Assembly (NCBI RefSeq): GCF_009870125.1
Contig: NC_046683.1
Coordinates: 41,741,869 to 41,805,868 of the forward strand
DNA: 64,000 nt
DNA from: Drosophila pseudoobscura
Lineage: Eukaryota > Arthropoda > Insecta > Diptera > Drosophilidae
Reading direction: 5' to 3'
Below the pieces are notes generated by a model, which did no database searches, had not been told where the DNA came from, and was given only the letters and a program-made list of their open reading frames with translations. The position numbers and the translations under genes were made by a program. Below are positions 21,734-31,880 of this stretch, in pieces (the stretch's first letter is position 1; the number at the start of each line of letters is the position of its first letter).

Positions 21734-24700
21734 AAGGATGGATGCCGAATTGGAGAGGATTCTCTTTTTGCCGCTGCCTGCCTGCCTGCTGCCTAGCGAT
21801 CACACAGCACGCCCGCTCGCTCGTTCGCTCTTCTGTAAGCTAGAGGGAAAGGGTGGGGGAGGGGGTACACTCTCCGCGAGGGAGAGAGGGGGATGGAGAG
21901 ACAAAGACAGGGAGACAGAGGCTCGCTCTCTCTGTGGATCTGGACCCCGATGGGGGCCATACTTACGCATCTTCTTGCTCAGGTTGCCGCCCATCAGCGG
22001 CGACACGTCGTTCTTCATGGCCCGCGCCCCGCCGCGCAGGTCACGCGGCTGGTACTTGATGTTCGGAACGGAGAGCAGACGCTGGTCGCGCGACTTCTCC
22101 TTGAACCGCTGCCGTGTCGGCTTTATCGGCGCCTGCGACTCGCCGGAGAGGGGCAGGTTGTTGGGCCGCTCGCCGCCCTCTGCACCACTGGTCAGAGACT
22201 GTTCAAAGTCCACGCGCTTACCGCTGACCGCTGATGCAGCCGCCGCTAAAATAACCTCGCCGCTGTAGCCGTCCGGCGAGTCCGTGGTGGAGGAGCGGAA
22301 CTTGCCGCGCATCGCCGCCGACGACGACGACGACGATGGCATCGGCATCTCAGGGTCTTCGCTGTTGAGCGCCATGCTGGCCGCCGCCAACCCAGCATCC
22401 TCCTCCCGGCACTCGAGGGCCTCGGCAGCGACTATGGCAGCGCCAGCGACAGCGGTTGGCTCCTCGCCGGCACCCTCCGGGGAGCTCTCCTTGGGGGTGT
22501 AGAAAATAGATGTGTTCTTGATGGACTCGAGATCGGTGTTGACGTTGAGCCCGCCGATCTTCATATTGACTTTCGATAATTGACGCTTCAAATTGAACGT
22601 TTTCCAGGACATCGACTTGCGTCGGTCCTGCAGCTCCTTGGGAGCCGGCGCCGCCATAACTTCCTCGCGCAGTGGGCTCTTGGCCATGGCGGTGGCGGCA
22701 CTGGCGGCCGTGCTCGCCGCCGCTCCAATCAGCAGCGTCTCCCGGCTGCTGTTGATCACCTGCTGCGGGTAGGCGACTGTGCCAGTCCCAGTCCCAGTCC
22801 CGGTCCCGGTCCCGGTCCCGGTCCCTGTACCCGTCACTGCCCCTGCCACTGCTGATGCTGCCGCCGAATCGGGACCGCTGCTGGGGGAGGTGGGCCGCGA
22901 GGTGCTCGAGGATTCGTTGGCCGCCGCCGAAGCCGACGCCGGGGTTGCGGCTGCACCTGTGGCATACGCCTCGGTCGCCTCGGGTATGAACTCGATCGAT
23001 GGACTGTCCGGGCTAGTCGTGTCGTTCAGCTAGATTAAGCGGGGTGTTGGGGGCATAATTATAATTTCGTTTTCGATCAGGCATCAAATAAAAGTTGTCG
23101 TTGGGGTTCTGGTTGTCGGTGGGTTTTGGTTTTGGGGGTTCGGGGGGAAGGGAGGTAGCACGGTATAGATACATATTTTGGTTTTGTTTTTTTTTTTGTT
23201 TTGATTTTTAATATTCTTTGCGGCAAACCAAGAGAGGCAAGAGGAAGAACACATCAGTTTGGGGAGGAGCAACCGATCAGCATGTACACACCATTTTACG
23301 TTGAGTTTTTTCAGCTAGAAAACGAGAGATGCTAACGAGATGTGACGACCATACTCTGAGCTAGTCCCTGAAACGGCTGGGAATTCATTGCGTGAGAATC
23401 GTTTAAATTGAACAAGGCTTTCAATTGAAATCAAGACAAAGTCTTGGGGACTGCAGAATCTGTGATACATTCCCCCGGTAAGCAATCCTCTGGATCTAGT
23501 GAGATCTTACAGAAAAGGAGGGAATTGAATGTTTCATCCTGCTAGGAGTATTTTTGGCGTCTCTATCACACTCTGCAGAGTTCCCGTTACTGTTACGGTA
23601 AGCTCTCTCTCTCCCGGTGCAGCTTAGCTAGTCATTGCACTCGCTCCCTCTCGAATAACGAGTGCTTTCTCACTCCACTGTTGTTGGTCCTCTCCTCTTT
23701 GCATATTTGGTTTGCTCAAAGCTTTCGTTGCTCTTTTCTGTGTATGTGTGTGTGTGTGTGGGGTTTAACAGGGGGAACAGGGGTTAAGGCTTTAAGGGCT
23801 TGGGGTGTTTTGGGGTGGGAGAGTACTGTACCAACAATATTGTATGTACAAGTTAGTTAAAGGTTTGCTTAGATTTTTTTTGGTTTTTGGGGGTTTGTTT
23901 TAGAAGAGGTTTAAACTTTAGGCAACGTTTTAGTTAGTCTGTTATACAACGGGTATAACAATGGGGTTTATAACAGTTTAAGCTGCAGTTTTTGTGCTAC
24001 TTATACACGCACGCACGGCACATACACATACACAAACGATTGAACACACACGCACAGGCAATATAACTATTTTGATTAGATTTATGTTTAGGTTTAAGAT
24101 TTGGAATAGAAATTTGTTTGGTTGGGGTTAAAATTCAAATGTAGTTACTACTTTCAATCCATCAATCAATCAATCATGTTATATTATGCAAATGTTTTGT
24201 ATGTGTGTATATGTATATCAAACATTGAGTGGGAGAGAGTGGAGTTGTGGAATATGTTACATAAGGTGAAAGAAAGGCCAAAACACGCGCATACTTTCAC
24301 TCGTTCCAATCAATCAATGAGTTAGTACACAGTGACAGAGAGAGAGAGAGAGAGGGAGAGAGAGGGAAAGAGAGAGATATAGACAGGGACAGAGAGAGAG
24401 AGAGAGGAGTTTTTGTTGTTTCTGTTTTATTTTTTATTTATTTTTTTAATGTTGTTTTTCTTTGTTGTAGTTTTAGTTGCTGTTGTTATTGTTGTTTTTT
24501 TGTTTAAATTCTTTTTTGGGTGTTCGCTAGGCTTGACAGACACAACAGATCAATCAGATGGGGGATTTGGAGAGCAGAGCACAACACATTTACAACAATC
24601 AAAGCCATCAATCAGTGTTCAAGGCATGTCAATGCGATGGTCTGTCTGGGCGTGGCAATCAAATGTATGCCAAAAAAAAAAACCACACACAAAATGAAAT

Positions 24701-27700
24701 AAAGAAACACCAATCAATCAATCATCAATCAATTGAGGCAAGCTTTCGTGCAAAAAATAAACCAAACTAAATCAATCAATCAATTAATGTACGATTTACC
24801 ATGCTGCGTTTTGTGCGTTCTGAGACAGAGACAGAGACAGAGAGAGAGAGAGAAAGAAAGAGAGAGAGAGAGAGAGAGAGGAAGACAGAGACAGAGATAG
24901 GGTAAGACAGAGAGAGAGAGATAGAGAGTGAAAGAGGGAGAGAAAATTGCATCAAACTCAAGGAAGAAACAGTGGAAAGGAAACCGTACAAAGAGAGTAG
25001 GACGGATAGATACAAAGATAGTACTTAGAGTTAGAAAAGGATGGATAGGTAGCCATAGTTAGAAATAGAGAGCAGGACGGATAGACAGTTAGAGTTAGAG
25101 AAGGAGGTGGGGCTAGAGCAGCCCGCGGACGACACGCGTCAGAGGAGGCGTACAGTACACACTAGCAAAAAGATACAGATACTCGTACTAGAACAAAAAC
25201 ACTAAGCTAGTATGACTAGATAGAAATGTTTAAATATAAAAATATATAGATTAGATATACATATACGCTTGCTTGCTTGCATTTGTGTGTGTGTGTATGT
25301 GTGTCTGTCTAAGTATTGGTTTCGGTTATAAATCTTTCAGTTCAAAAATGCCACACAAATTCCAAAAAAATACTATGAGTGAGACAGAGAGAGAGAGAGA
25401 GAGAGAGGCAGAGGGCGAGGGCGAGGGAGAGAGAGAACGAGAGGGGAACAAAAAGTCAACAAAAAAAACCACAACAACAAAAAAACATAAACCAAAACAA
25501 AATCTGTTGGCTACAAAATCGTTTATGTCATACAAATATGTAAGGTTTAGCTATAGATTAATGTAATCAATCAATTTTGGTTAGCAGTAATTACTCGTAC
25601 AAATCAAAGCTTAAATGTAGATCAAATATACAGTATGTTATGTATAGATATAGATATAGATATATGTATGTAGATATAGATATACATACATATGTATGTA
25701 TATATGTATATGTTTTTGGTGAGATATGTATGCATGAGAAGAAACTGGTTGTTCAGTGTAGGTCTCGATTTCCGTAGCATACTTATGGGGGCGAATACTT
25801 TTTAGTCTGTCTGTGTATCTGTTTCTGTTTCCGTTTCCGCTAACGGATATTCTGTTTCTGTGTCTGTGTCAATGTCTGTCTGTGTGTGTGTGTGTGTGTG
25901 CGTGATATATCAGTGTATTCTTGTGTATGTGTCTGTGTTTATATATATATATGTATGTATATATAATCGGTATAATCGGTTTCGCTGTGGCTATTTAGCT
26001 CGGTGGCAGAGATCAGAGATCAGATAGAGAGAGAGAGAGAGTGTGAGAGAGAGAGGAGGAGGGCACTTACCTGATCTGAGCTGGGCGATCGGCTCTGCTC
26101 CTCTTTATTCTCAATGCGTTTCGGACTTTTTGGTGTTCGCGAGTAAGGATCATGTGCGCCATACAGATCGGGGCATGCAACACTCAAGAGGCAAATTTTT
26201 TGGATTATATCAATTATGACAAGTCCATATTCGGTACCATAAGCCATTCTAAAAACAGAAAATATTCATATATATTTCCAAAAATCAACTGCATACAAAT
26301 CAACGCCAAAAACAAAAATGAAAACAATACGTATACGTATACAATATATATGTATGTATCGCAACACGATACCAAAAACATACCACTGAAAATACTGAAA
26401 ATGTATGAAAATGAAACGGAAAACGGAAAGTAACAATGTATATGAACAAATTTCAAAAGAAAAATAACGATTAAAACTATAAATAGATTACGTAAGAGTT
26501 ATAGATTAGAAACAAATTATATACAACAAATTATAGCATAAAAAAATACAAGAAAAATACCAAAATGATATTTAACCAATAAGAAAAACATTCTGAGCTA
26601 ACAATAGTACAAACAAATCTCGTTATAGTTAACCTGCATGAATAATCAAATGGATAAAATAAAGAAATATGCGGAAAATTCTAAGAAACTGCTGCTGTTT
26701 CACAATAAATACTTTACTGATTGCAAGAAAGGGGTTAATACAGACTAAATGTGGAAATCAAAATTCATGAAAAAGCATGAAATTACCAGAGAAATAGCCT
26801 AAATTACTAATAAATACTAATAAATATACGGAGACTTTAAAAACAAAAATGTGCGAAAGTAAAGTAAAACAAAGATATACGTAATATGTACGTGGTAGGC
26901 GGGGTATATGCATACCCCAATAAAGTGCATACAAAACAAAATCAATTCAAACAAAAAGAAAAACGGGAATACCAATAAATACAATTACTAAAAATACTAA
27001 TAAAAACTAAAACTAAAGACAAATAAATGAATTATTTTGTCGATGCGCATCACTCACACACGCGCACACACCAGGCACTACAATTCGGTTCCAGTCTCAG
27101 TTCGTTTTTTCGTTTTTCGTCTGGTCTATAGTTTTTTGTCTAGTTATGATCGGTTCGATTTGGGTATCGTGGGATCTGTGTTCGTTCGTATTTTTATTGG
27201 TATCTGTAACTGTCTGTTCATCTATTCATCTGGTTTGTGATTCGGGCGGGGTTTTTCCTCCCAGGTGGGAGTGGGATTCTCGATACTCGGTTCTCGGTTC
27301 TCGGTCTGCTTGCAACTGTTGCATACTACGGAATACACAACGTAAACAAATTCAACAAAAGCGGTGCTGCTTAGGGGGCTTAGGGCAGAGGCGGGGGAGG
27401 CTTAATAGTCGGCGAGCGATACGAGAGTTACGAGTTTGTTTTGTTTTTTTCTTTGGCTAAGTCTCAGGCGCTTTCAGAAAACGTCATGCATATACGAATA
27501 CAAACTAGACTACGTCTAAGTATTTGTTTGTTTTTTTTTGCTTGTTTGCTTTTTCTTTTGGTTTCTTTGAGGTACTTTTAAGTCCGCTTTTGCCGTGTCC
27601 GGTGTCTGGTTGGTGGGTTGGTGGTGGTAGAGGTGGCAGTGGTGGTTGGTGGTGTGTGTACGTGTGTGGCTGGATGGATGGACGGATGGCTAGATGGATG

Positions 27701-30700
27701 GATCGATGGATCGATGGATGGTTGAGGCGAGTGTGGCAGGATGGAGATGACATTAGGAGTGGAGGAGAGCCAGGAGAAGCGTATGTGTGTGGACTACACT
27801 ACTCACAGGCCATAACTGGAGCTGATGCACAGCGATGTGACCTGAACATTCCGGCGATTGGGTCCGGTGGTGAGGCAGACCAGCTGCGACTGAAAGCCCG
27901 GCGGCTTCCGCTGTGCCCCAAAGCGAACCTTCAACGAGCAGTCCGTCGTCTGTGAGTGGAAGCAAAACAATCAATTGGGAATGGAGAGAATTGATCCATG
28001 TACCGTACCTTGTCCGAGTCACTTGATTCCGTTTTCTGCACCTGATGGCCAGTTAGGAAATCGCATTCGGGACTCGTGCCGTAAATGTCATCAAAATTCT
28101 CATAGAGTATGGGTATTTCCAGCACGAGGACCTCCGATGTGGACTCGACCTTCCGAAACTTAAACAACATCACCTGCCCCATGGCCCCGGCCACGCAGAG
28201 GCGTCGCGACTCCGAGCAGAGGAATATCAGATGCACGGCCAGTGGATTGTCGGCATCCGCGTGGGCCTGGGCCGCATGAGTGCGCGGCTTCTCGAACATT
28301 TTGGCCGTTTTCAGCTTGTAGAGTATCTGAAGTGTGCCGGCACCCGAGTCCCAGAACTTGAGGCTACCATCCTGGTGTCCGGTGATGACAATCTCCGAGT
28401 AGCTGCACGACGCCGGCGACCACTCCCCGCCCGATATTGGCCATTCGCGCTCCGAGAAGCAACTTTTTTTACTTGTCGTTGTCCGACCAACCTATGGACC
28501 ACACAAGAGAGATCATTATATCATTATTGAGGGTCAGGGCCCAGGGAGGCTCGCGGGGGAGGCAGGTTACTACTCACTGAATAGAAAGCAGGAACCAAAT
28601 CCGATGGGCAATCGGTTAAATATGTGCAACATGTAACAGGTGATTCGTGTAAGTCCATTGGATAAGGCGATTCAAAACAGGGAAAACCGGGTGTTAATAA
28701 GTCTATTAATACTAAGTCGTATTGAAGCAGCACAGCTATTGCATAGGGCTCCTGGGTCTCTGTAAAGCGGAAGGGAAAATACAAGGAACACCATTAGTTG
28801 AATAAATCGATCAATATTCATTCATAGGCACAGGCAGACATTCGAAATATGTACATACTATGCAGTAGGGTTCATTCGCTATACGAATTTCCCATAAGCG
28901 AACAGACACAAATGGAAATACTACTTGAGAATTATGGTTTTCTAATCTTAAGCCAGTTTGCCAATGTTCTTAGGATGATAGTTGTATTGGCAATATATAA
29001 TAAACATATCTAGTTTAAGTTGTACGAATAGATGGAAACAGATGTATCTAATCACTCATCATTACTTTGCGTGGCGCTTACACAGGTAGGGTGTCGAATA
29101 TGCTTAGTGCTTATATGTTTTACGATGAGTCTGGTATAACGCTCCAGAATTTGAAGCTATAGCAAATACTACATAGCAACCAGCGTAGAACCAATTTGAA
29201 AGTATGTATTCTAGTCGGGCAGACGATCCCCTTTGATGAACAGATGGAAACAACAGACAGAGGTAATGGCATATGTACATATTGATGTTTAACCCATGCT
29301 TCGTTCTGCCCATGCCCTCTGATAGGAGACTTTACCGCATGGCCAGGGATTCTCGCAGAGGGTGATGAAATCGCATACAGCATGCTCCATCTCCAGCACC
29401 GTTGTGGCCTTGCCGACCATCACGGTGATGCAATTCGACTTTGAGCCCTTCTCCGACGGCATGCCACCAGAGAAAATTGTGAAAGTTTCACTGAAATAAA
29501 ATGAATTCGAAATGAACTATCAATAGTAAAGCAGCAGCAGCAGCAGCAGCAGCATAAGCAAATTGTTTAGCAAAAAGTGCTCACCCAGTTGTGCTGGACT
29601 TCAAGTCAACTTTATAGATCGGTTTACACTTTTCCGCATTGCCATCTTTGTTGATTTTTGCTAAAGCAGAGAAAACAGAGATCAATCAGTGGATGCAGGA
29701 GACAGGAGGCAGGATCCTTTGGTGGCTGCAAGACGGGGGAGTGAGGAGAACTTACCGTGCGGACAAACCTGCGACTGGGGCTTCGGCTGGGGCCTAGTTG
29801 GCCACGAGCAAATGGAGCCATCCGTGTGCGATGATACAAAGTACTTGCCCTCGTAGTGCCAGGCCAGGGACTTGACAGCCTCGGCCGCCTGCCATCGTAT
29901 CTCAGCGCATTTCGCCTTCAGATCCCACAACACAAGCAGCCCGCACTCAAATGCAATAAGCAACTAGGTTTCGAACAAAAGAATCAGTACGGAGGCCCAT
30001 GTACACGGTTCTGTGGCCAGTACTCACCTTGTTTGCATCCAATGGATTATCACATAACGCAATCACAGCACCTGGATGACTAGTTCTAACCCTGCGCACA
30101 GAGAACAGAGCACGGAAATGAAAATCATATAATCAAGGACGTCTATCAGTATCGTACTCGTACTCGTACTCGTACTTACACTTCAATTGCTTTATTCCAG
30201 TTAATAATATATCCACTAAGTGCAAATGTATCTATGTGAACAACGTGTATGTTTCCCTTCTCAGTGCCCACGTACAGCCATTTGCTGCCCACGGGCAAGT
30301 GTATGCAAGTCACGCTGCAATATGGAAATAAACGTAATGTAAAAACGTAAGCATACTCGTACTCGTACGCTTCGATAATGAATGACATCAATGATTACTA
30401 ATGGATCCCCCTTGAATTATTGCTTTCGATGCTGTTTCTAAGGCACAAAAGGATGAGAGCTCTGAGAGCCCAAAAACTACCAGTTCTTGAAGTTCTAATT
30501 GATAGAATATTAAGTAGCTAACTAATAGAGATGCATTAGTAACTGTTTTCTTTGTGTATAGATTCGGTAAAGAATATACATGTGTACATTTTATGAACTA
30601 TTGAAAGAACAATTAAAGAATGATCTTAATTCGATATGTTTCATTCGTAAACGAATTCAATGCAATATCAATTGACCTAAGGTTCGCGTTCATATTTCGA

Positions 30701-31869
30701 ATGATAATGATATTTGTTTTAATTGAAGGAATTACTACAGTAATACTCCTACTCGTACTCGTACTGACTCGTCAGCTAGTTAATGGGTGAGTTTATCGTT
30801 CGAATTGATTTACAGTTCAAGGTTCAATTGTATAGCAGGTGTAGAGCTGCAGCCAAGAACTGCTCTATGAGTTCTATACCACTTTAAAAATTTCCCATCA
30901 AGTTTCATCGATGATTGCCAATAGACGGCATATTTCACTCGTTAATTCAAAAGCTAAACATCCAATCATCCCTTCAATGGTTCGTGGGTGGGACTCACCG
31001 CTCCCGCTGAAACTTCAGACTTTGCACAATGCGCGGCGTCTTTTGGCGTATGCTCCACAAGTGTATGGTGTCATCGGCGGTGACGGTGACGAGGGCCCCC
31101 TCATTGACCAGGAACTGGGCAAAGAGCACGGCGCACTCGGATTCGCCCTCGTGTTTGGCATGGGCATCGACGCCAGGTTTTCCCAATCTGCATGCGATTC
31201 AAGCATTCATAAATAAACAGAAAAAGAAACAGAAACAGATGTGTGTTTCCAATTAGAGACGGCTGGATACAGACACAGAAGCAAAAAAGGATAACACTCA
31301 CATGCGAATGTAGCCCGATTTGTCCCCAATCGCTATTAGTTTCTGTACCGGATCGAAGGCAAAGGATGTGGGCGAGTACGGAAAGCCATGGCGAAAGGTC
31401 TGCGAAGAGAGAGAGAGAGAGAGAGAGATGGGGAGGGTTGAGATTAAGAGCGTTAGATGGAATGAATATATGCTGATTCCAGATGGGGAGTTCCACTGGG
31501 GCGGTGGAGGGGGGATTGCTGATTGCTGATTATTGATTACTAATTATTGAATCTTGGATGGTTTGGGCATCGGTCATAGCCGCGTGTGTCTTATGATAGA
31601 TTCAAAAGGGTACAGCTACCAGATAAAACACCCGCTAGCTGCAACAGATGCCATGTCGCGATGTCTGCTCACTTTTTGGGGTGATCGGTTCATATGATTG
31701 GGTTGGGCAGCATTAGTTTGTTTGTTTTTTTTTTGCGATATCTTACTTTCTTCAATGTGAAATGGTCGGCCTTGAGCTGCTCTTGGATCTCCTGCTCCTG
31801 TCGTGTGGCTTGGGGCTGAACGCTTTGTCGAAATCCATCTAGAACTCCTTTGAATGTGAACTTTTTCAT
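11335..31869 (-). CDS. Tomosyn: Tomosyn, WD40-propeller SNARE decoy
   Basis: Tomosyn binds syntaxin/SNAP-25 and competes with synaptobrevin to restrain vesicle fusion. Exons 5'-3': 31747-31869, 31302-31399, 30999-31187, 30180-30314, 30028-30091, 29756-29963, 29585-29660, 29336-29490, 28578-28759, 28009-28491, 27807-27949, 26071-26248, 21967-23029, [variable exons, listed separately], 13700-13816, 13486-13608, 12960-13079, 12431-12889, 12226-12334, 12056-12142, 11887-11958, 11694-11818, 11335-11591. All junction phases agree, giving 1,521 residues without variable exons. The start is MKKFTFKGVLDGFRQS. Lgl-type WD repeats include GALVTVTADDTIHLWSI and IVITGHQDGSLKFWD. The long 21,967-23,029 exon is a disordered linker. 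The last exon is an R-SNARE-like coil ending LMLKYKDKKWYQL. The 20-kb span reflects repeat-filled introns. Confidence 0.95.
12126..12410. repeat. GA microsatellites flanking a Tomosyn exon
   Basis: GA runs at about 12,147-12,172 and 12,352-12,379 sit just outside the exons at 12,056-12,142 and 12,226-12,334. In the transcript they read as CU-rich tracts and overlap the polypyrimidine-tract positions of both acceptors. The first tract directly precedes the CTGCAG acceptor at 12,143. Confidence 0.8.
13968..15180. repeat. Cluster of GA/TG microsatellites in Tomosyn intron
   Basis: GA arrays occur at about 13,970-13,990, 14,026-14,044, 14,936-14,956, 15,015-15,034, 15,065-15,090 and 15,150-15,174, with TG runs at 14,237-14,272 and 14,711-14,725. 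All read GA or TG on the plus strand, so they are CU or CA in the Tomosyn transcript. No coding exon was found in this intron (13,817-15,878). Confidence 0.85.
15295..15655. repeat. CA, GA and TG microsatellites
   Basis: A CA run at 15,300-15,320 is followed by GA arrays at 15,462-15,500 and 15,635-15,654 and a TG array at 15,608-15,629. They lie within the same Tomosyn intron, 3' of the long variable exon. Long open frames across them on both strands are artefacts of dinucleotide repeats. Confidence 0.85.
15879..16394 (-). CDS. Tomosyn: Candidate long Tomosyn variable exon (Ser/Ala/Gln/Gly-rich)
   Basis: An open frame of Ser-Ala runs, short glutamine runs, Gly-Val/Gly-Ser repeats and a His-Gln segment ends in SYESLKKSKSQ at a GTGGGA donor (15,878), phase 1. 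That donor joins in frame to the exon starting at 13,816. With the GGGGCAG acceptor at 16,395 the exon is 516 nt and phase symmetric (1 to 1). The frame stays open further upstream to a better-looking CCCAG acceptor at 16,549, but that version (670 nt, phase 0 in) does not fit the preceding exon and would need another, unseen exon. The low-complexity composition makes the 5' boundary uncertain. It may correspond to one of the reported 13A/13B alternatives. Confidence 0.5.
16580..16845. repeat. GA and TG microsatellites upstream of long variable exon
   Basis: GA arrays at about 16,590-16,612 and 16,630-16,668, and a TG array at 16,818-16,838, lie in the intron just before the long variable exon in transcript order. 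They would form CU- and CA-rich intronic tracts. Confidence 0.8.
17239..18886. mobile_element. Tc1-like element rearranged into a perfect inverted repeat
   Basis: The element begins CAGTGGTGCTCATACACTTA at 17,239 and ends with its reverse complement at 18,886, flanked by TA on both sides, the Tc1/mariner target duplication. Positions 17,239-17,947 and 18,178-18,886 are 709-bp inverted arms; every segment I compared matched exactly, including a nine-base A run. The spacer (17,948-18,177) plus the left arm is the 3' part of a transposase gene read on the minus strand. It shows IMVWGCFTAS, the QDNDPIHCC segment and WSPESSDQNPIENL, i.e. the Tc1 DDE-domain signatures, with several stops. The right arm duplicates only the 3' 709 bp, inverted. 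It is inactive as a transposase source. Confidence 0.92.
19583..19600. promoter_or_regulatory. DRE-like TATCGATA in Tomosyn intron
   Basis: An exact DRE core octamer lies at 19,587-19,594 with another GTATCGA just upstream. It is intronic, so it may be a chance match or mark an internal enhancer or promoter. Confidence 0.25.
19956..20045 (-). CDS. Tomosyn: Candidate Tomosyn cassette exon, 90 nt
   Basis: A CATCAG acceptor and a strong GAG/GTGAGC donor bound a 30-codon open segment with phase 1 on both sides, so it can be included or skipped without breaking the frame between the exons at 21,967 and 13,816. In that frame it reads LIDETAKHSPTHPF, then a Thr/Asn/His-rich stretch ending KMTTDR. 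D. melanogaster Tomosyn is reported to have two isoforms, 13A and 13B, differing at this point of the gene. This segment may be one of the alternatives. No homology was seen, so the call rests on splice sites and phase alone. Confidence 0.5.
20410..20500. repeat. GTGGTGTTGTGGAGTT minisatellite
   Basis: About four tandem units of a roughly 15-17-bp G/T-rich sequence lie in the Tomosyn intron between the 90-nt candidate exon and the large linker exon. No function can be assigned. Confidence 0.8.
21690..21733. repeat. TG microsatellite
   Basis: A run of about 18 TG units lies roughly 230 bp downstream (in transcript order) of the donor of the large Tomosyn linker exon. It reads CA in the pre-mRNA. 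Confidence 0.9.
21967..23029 (-). CDS. Tomosyn: Tomosyn large linker exon (hypervariable region)
   Basis: This 1,063-nt exon (phase 0 in, phase 1 out) encodes the disordered loop inserted in the second propeller. It contains Ala/Ser-rich stretches, a Gly-Thr dipeptide run at about 22,783-22,836 encoded by a hexanucleotide minisatellite (GGTACC-like units), and the conserved cores RRKSMSWKTFNLKRQLSKVN and RDQRLLSVPNIKYQPRDLRG. In vertebrate tomosyns this region is the hypervariable, alternatively spliced and phosphorylated part, so length differences between species are expected here. The acceptor (AATCTAG at 23,030) and the donor (GTAAGT at 21,966) are good. Confidence 0.88.
24330..25440. repeat. 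GA arrays in the intron before the large linker exon
   Basis: GA-rich arrays occur at about 24,334-24,404, 24,822-24,950 and 25,382-25,440 within the 3-kb intron 23,030-26,070. Other content includes CAATCAAT repeats (24,160-24,175 and 24,712-24,785) and AT-rich sequence. No exon was found. Confidence 0.85.
26020..26055. repeat. GA microsatellite at exon donor
   Basis: A GA run ends about 15 bases beyond the GTAAGT donor of the 26,071-26,248 Tomosyn exon, so CU repeats directly follow the 5' splice site in the transcript. Confidence 0.8.
29528..29556. repeat. AGC trinucleotide run in Tomosyn intron
   Basis: About eight AGC units lie in the short intron between exons 29,336-29,490 and 29,585-29,660; they read GCU in the transcript. 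They are not coding. Confidence 0.85.
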
Positions 31870-31880
31870 TTTTCTAACAT
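31866..31880 (-). promoter_or_regulatory. Short uORF overlapping the Tomosyn start
   Basis: The minus strand reads ATGTTAGAAAAATGA immediately before the Tomosyn start. This is a four-codon upstream frame whose TGA stop overlaps the main ATG (ATGA). If both are in the mature 5' UTR, ribosomes would have to leak past or reinitiate. The purine-rich leader just upstream (GAGGAGGAGAAGGAGGACG) has no pyrimidine tract, so a splice acceptor between the two start codons is unlikely. Confidence 0.5.

Noticed and set aside
21687-22502. Long plus-strand open frames over the Tomosyn linker exon
   Set aside because: They are antisense shadows of the high-GC minus-strand exon, which has phase-consistent splice sites and conserved segments.
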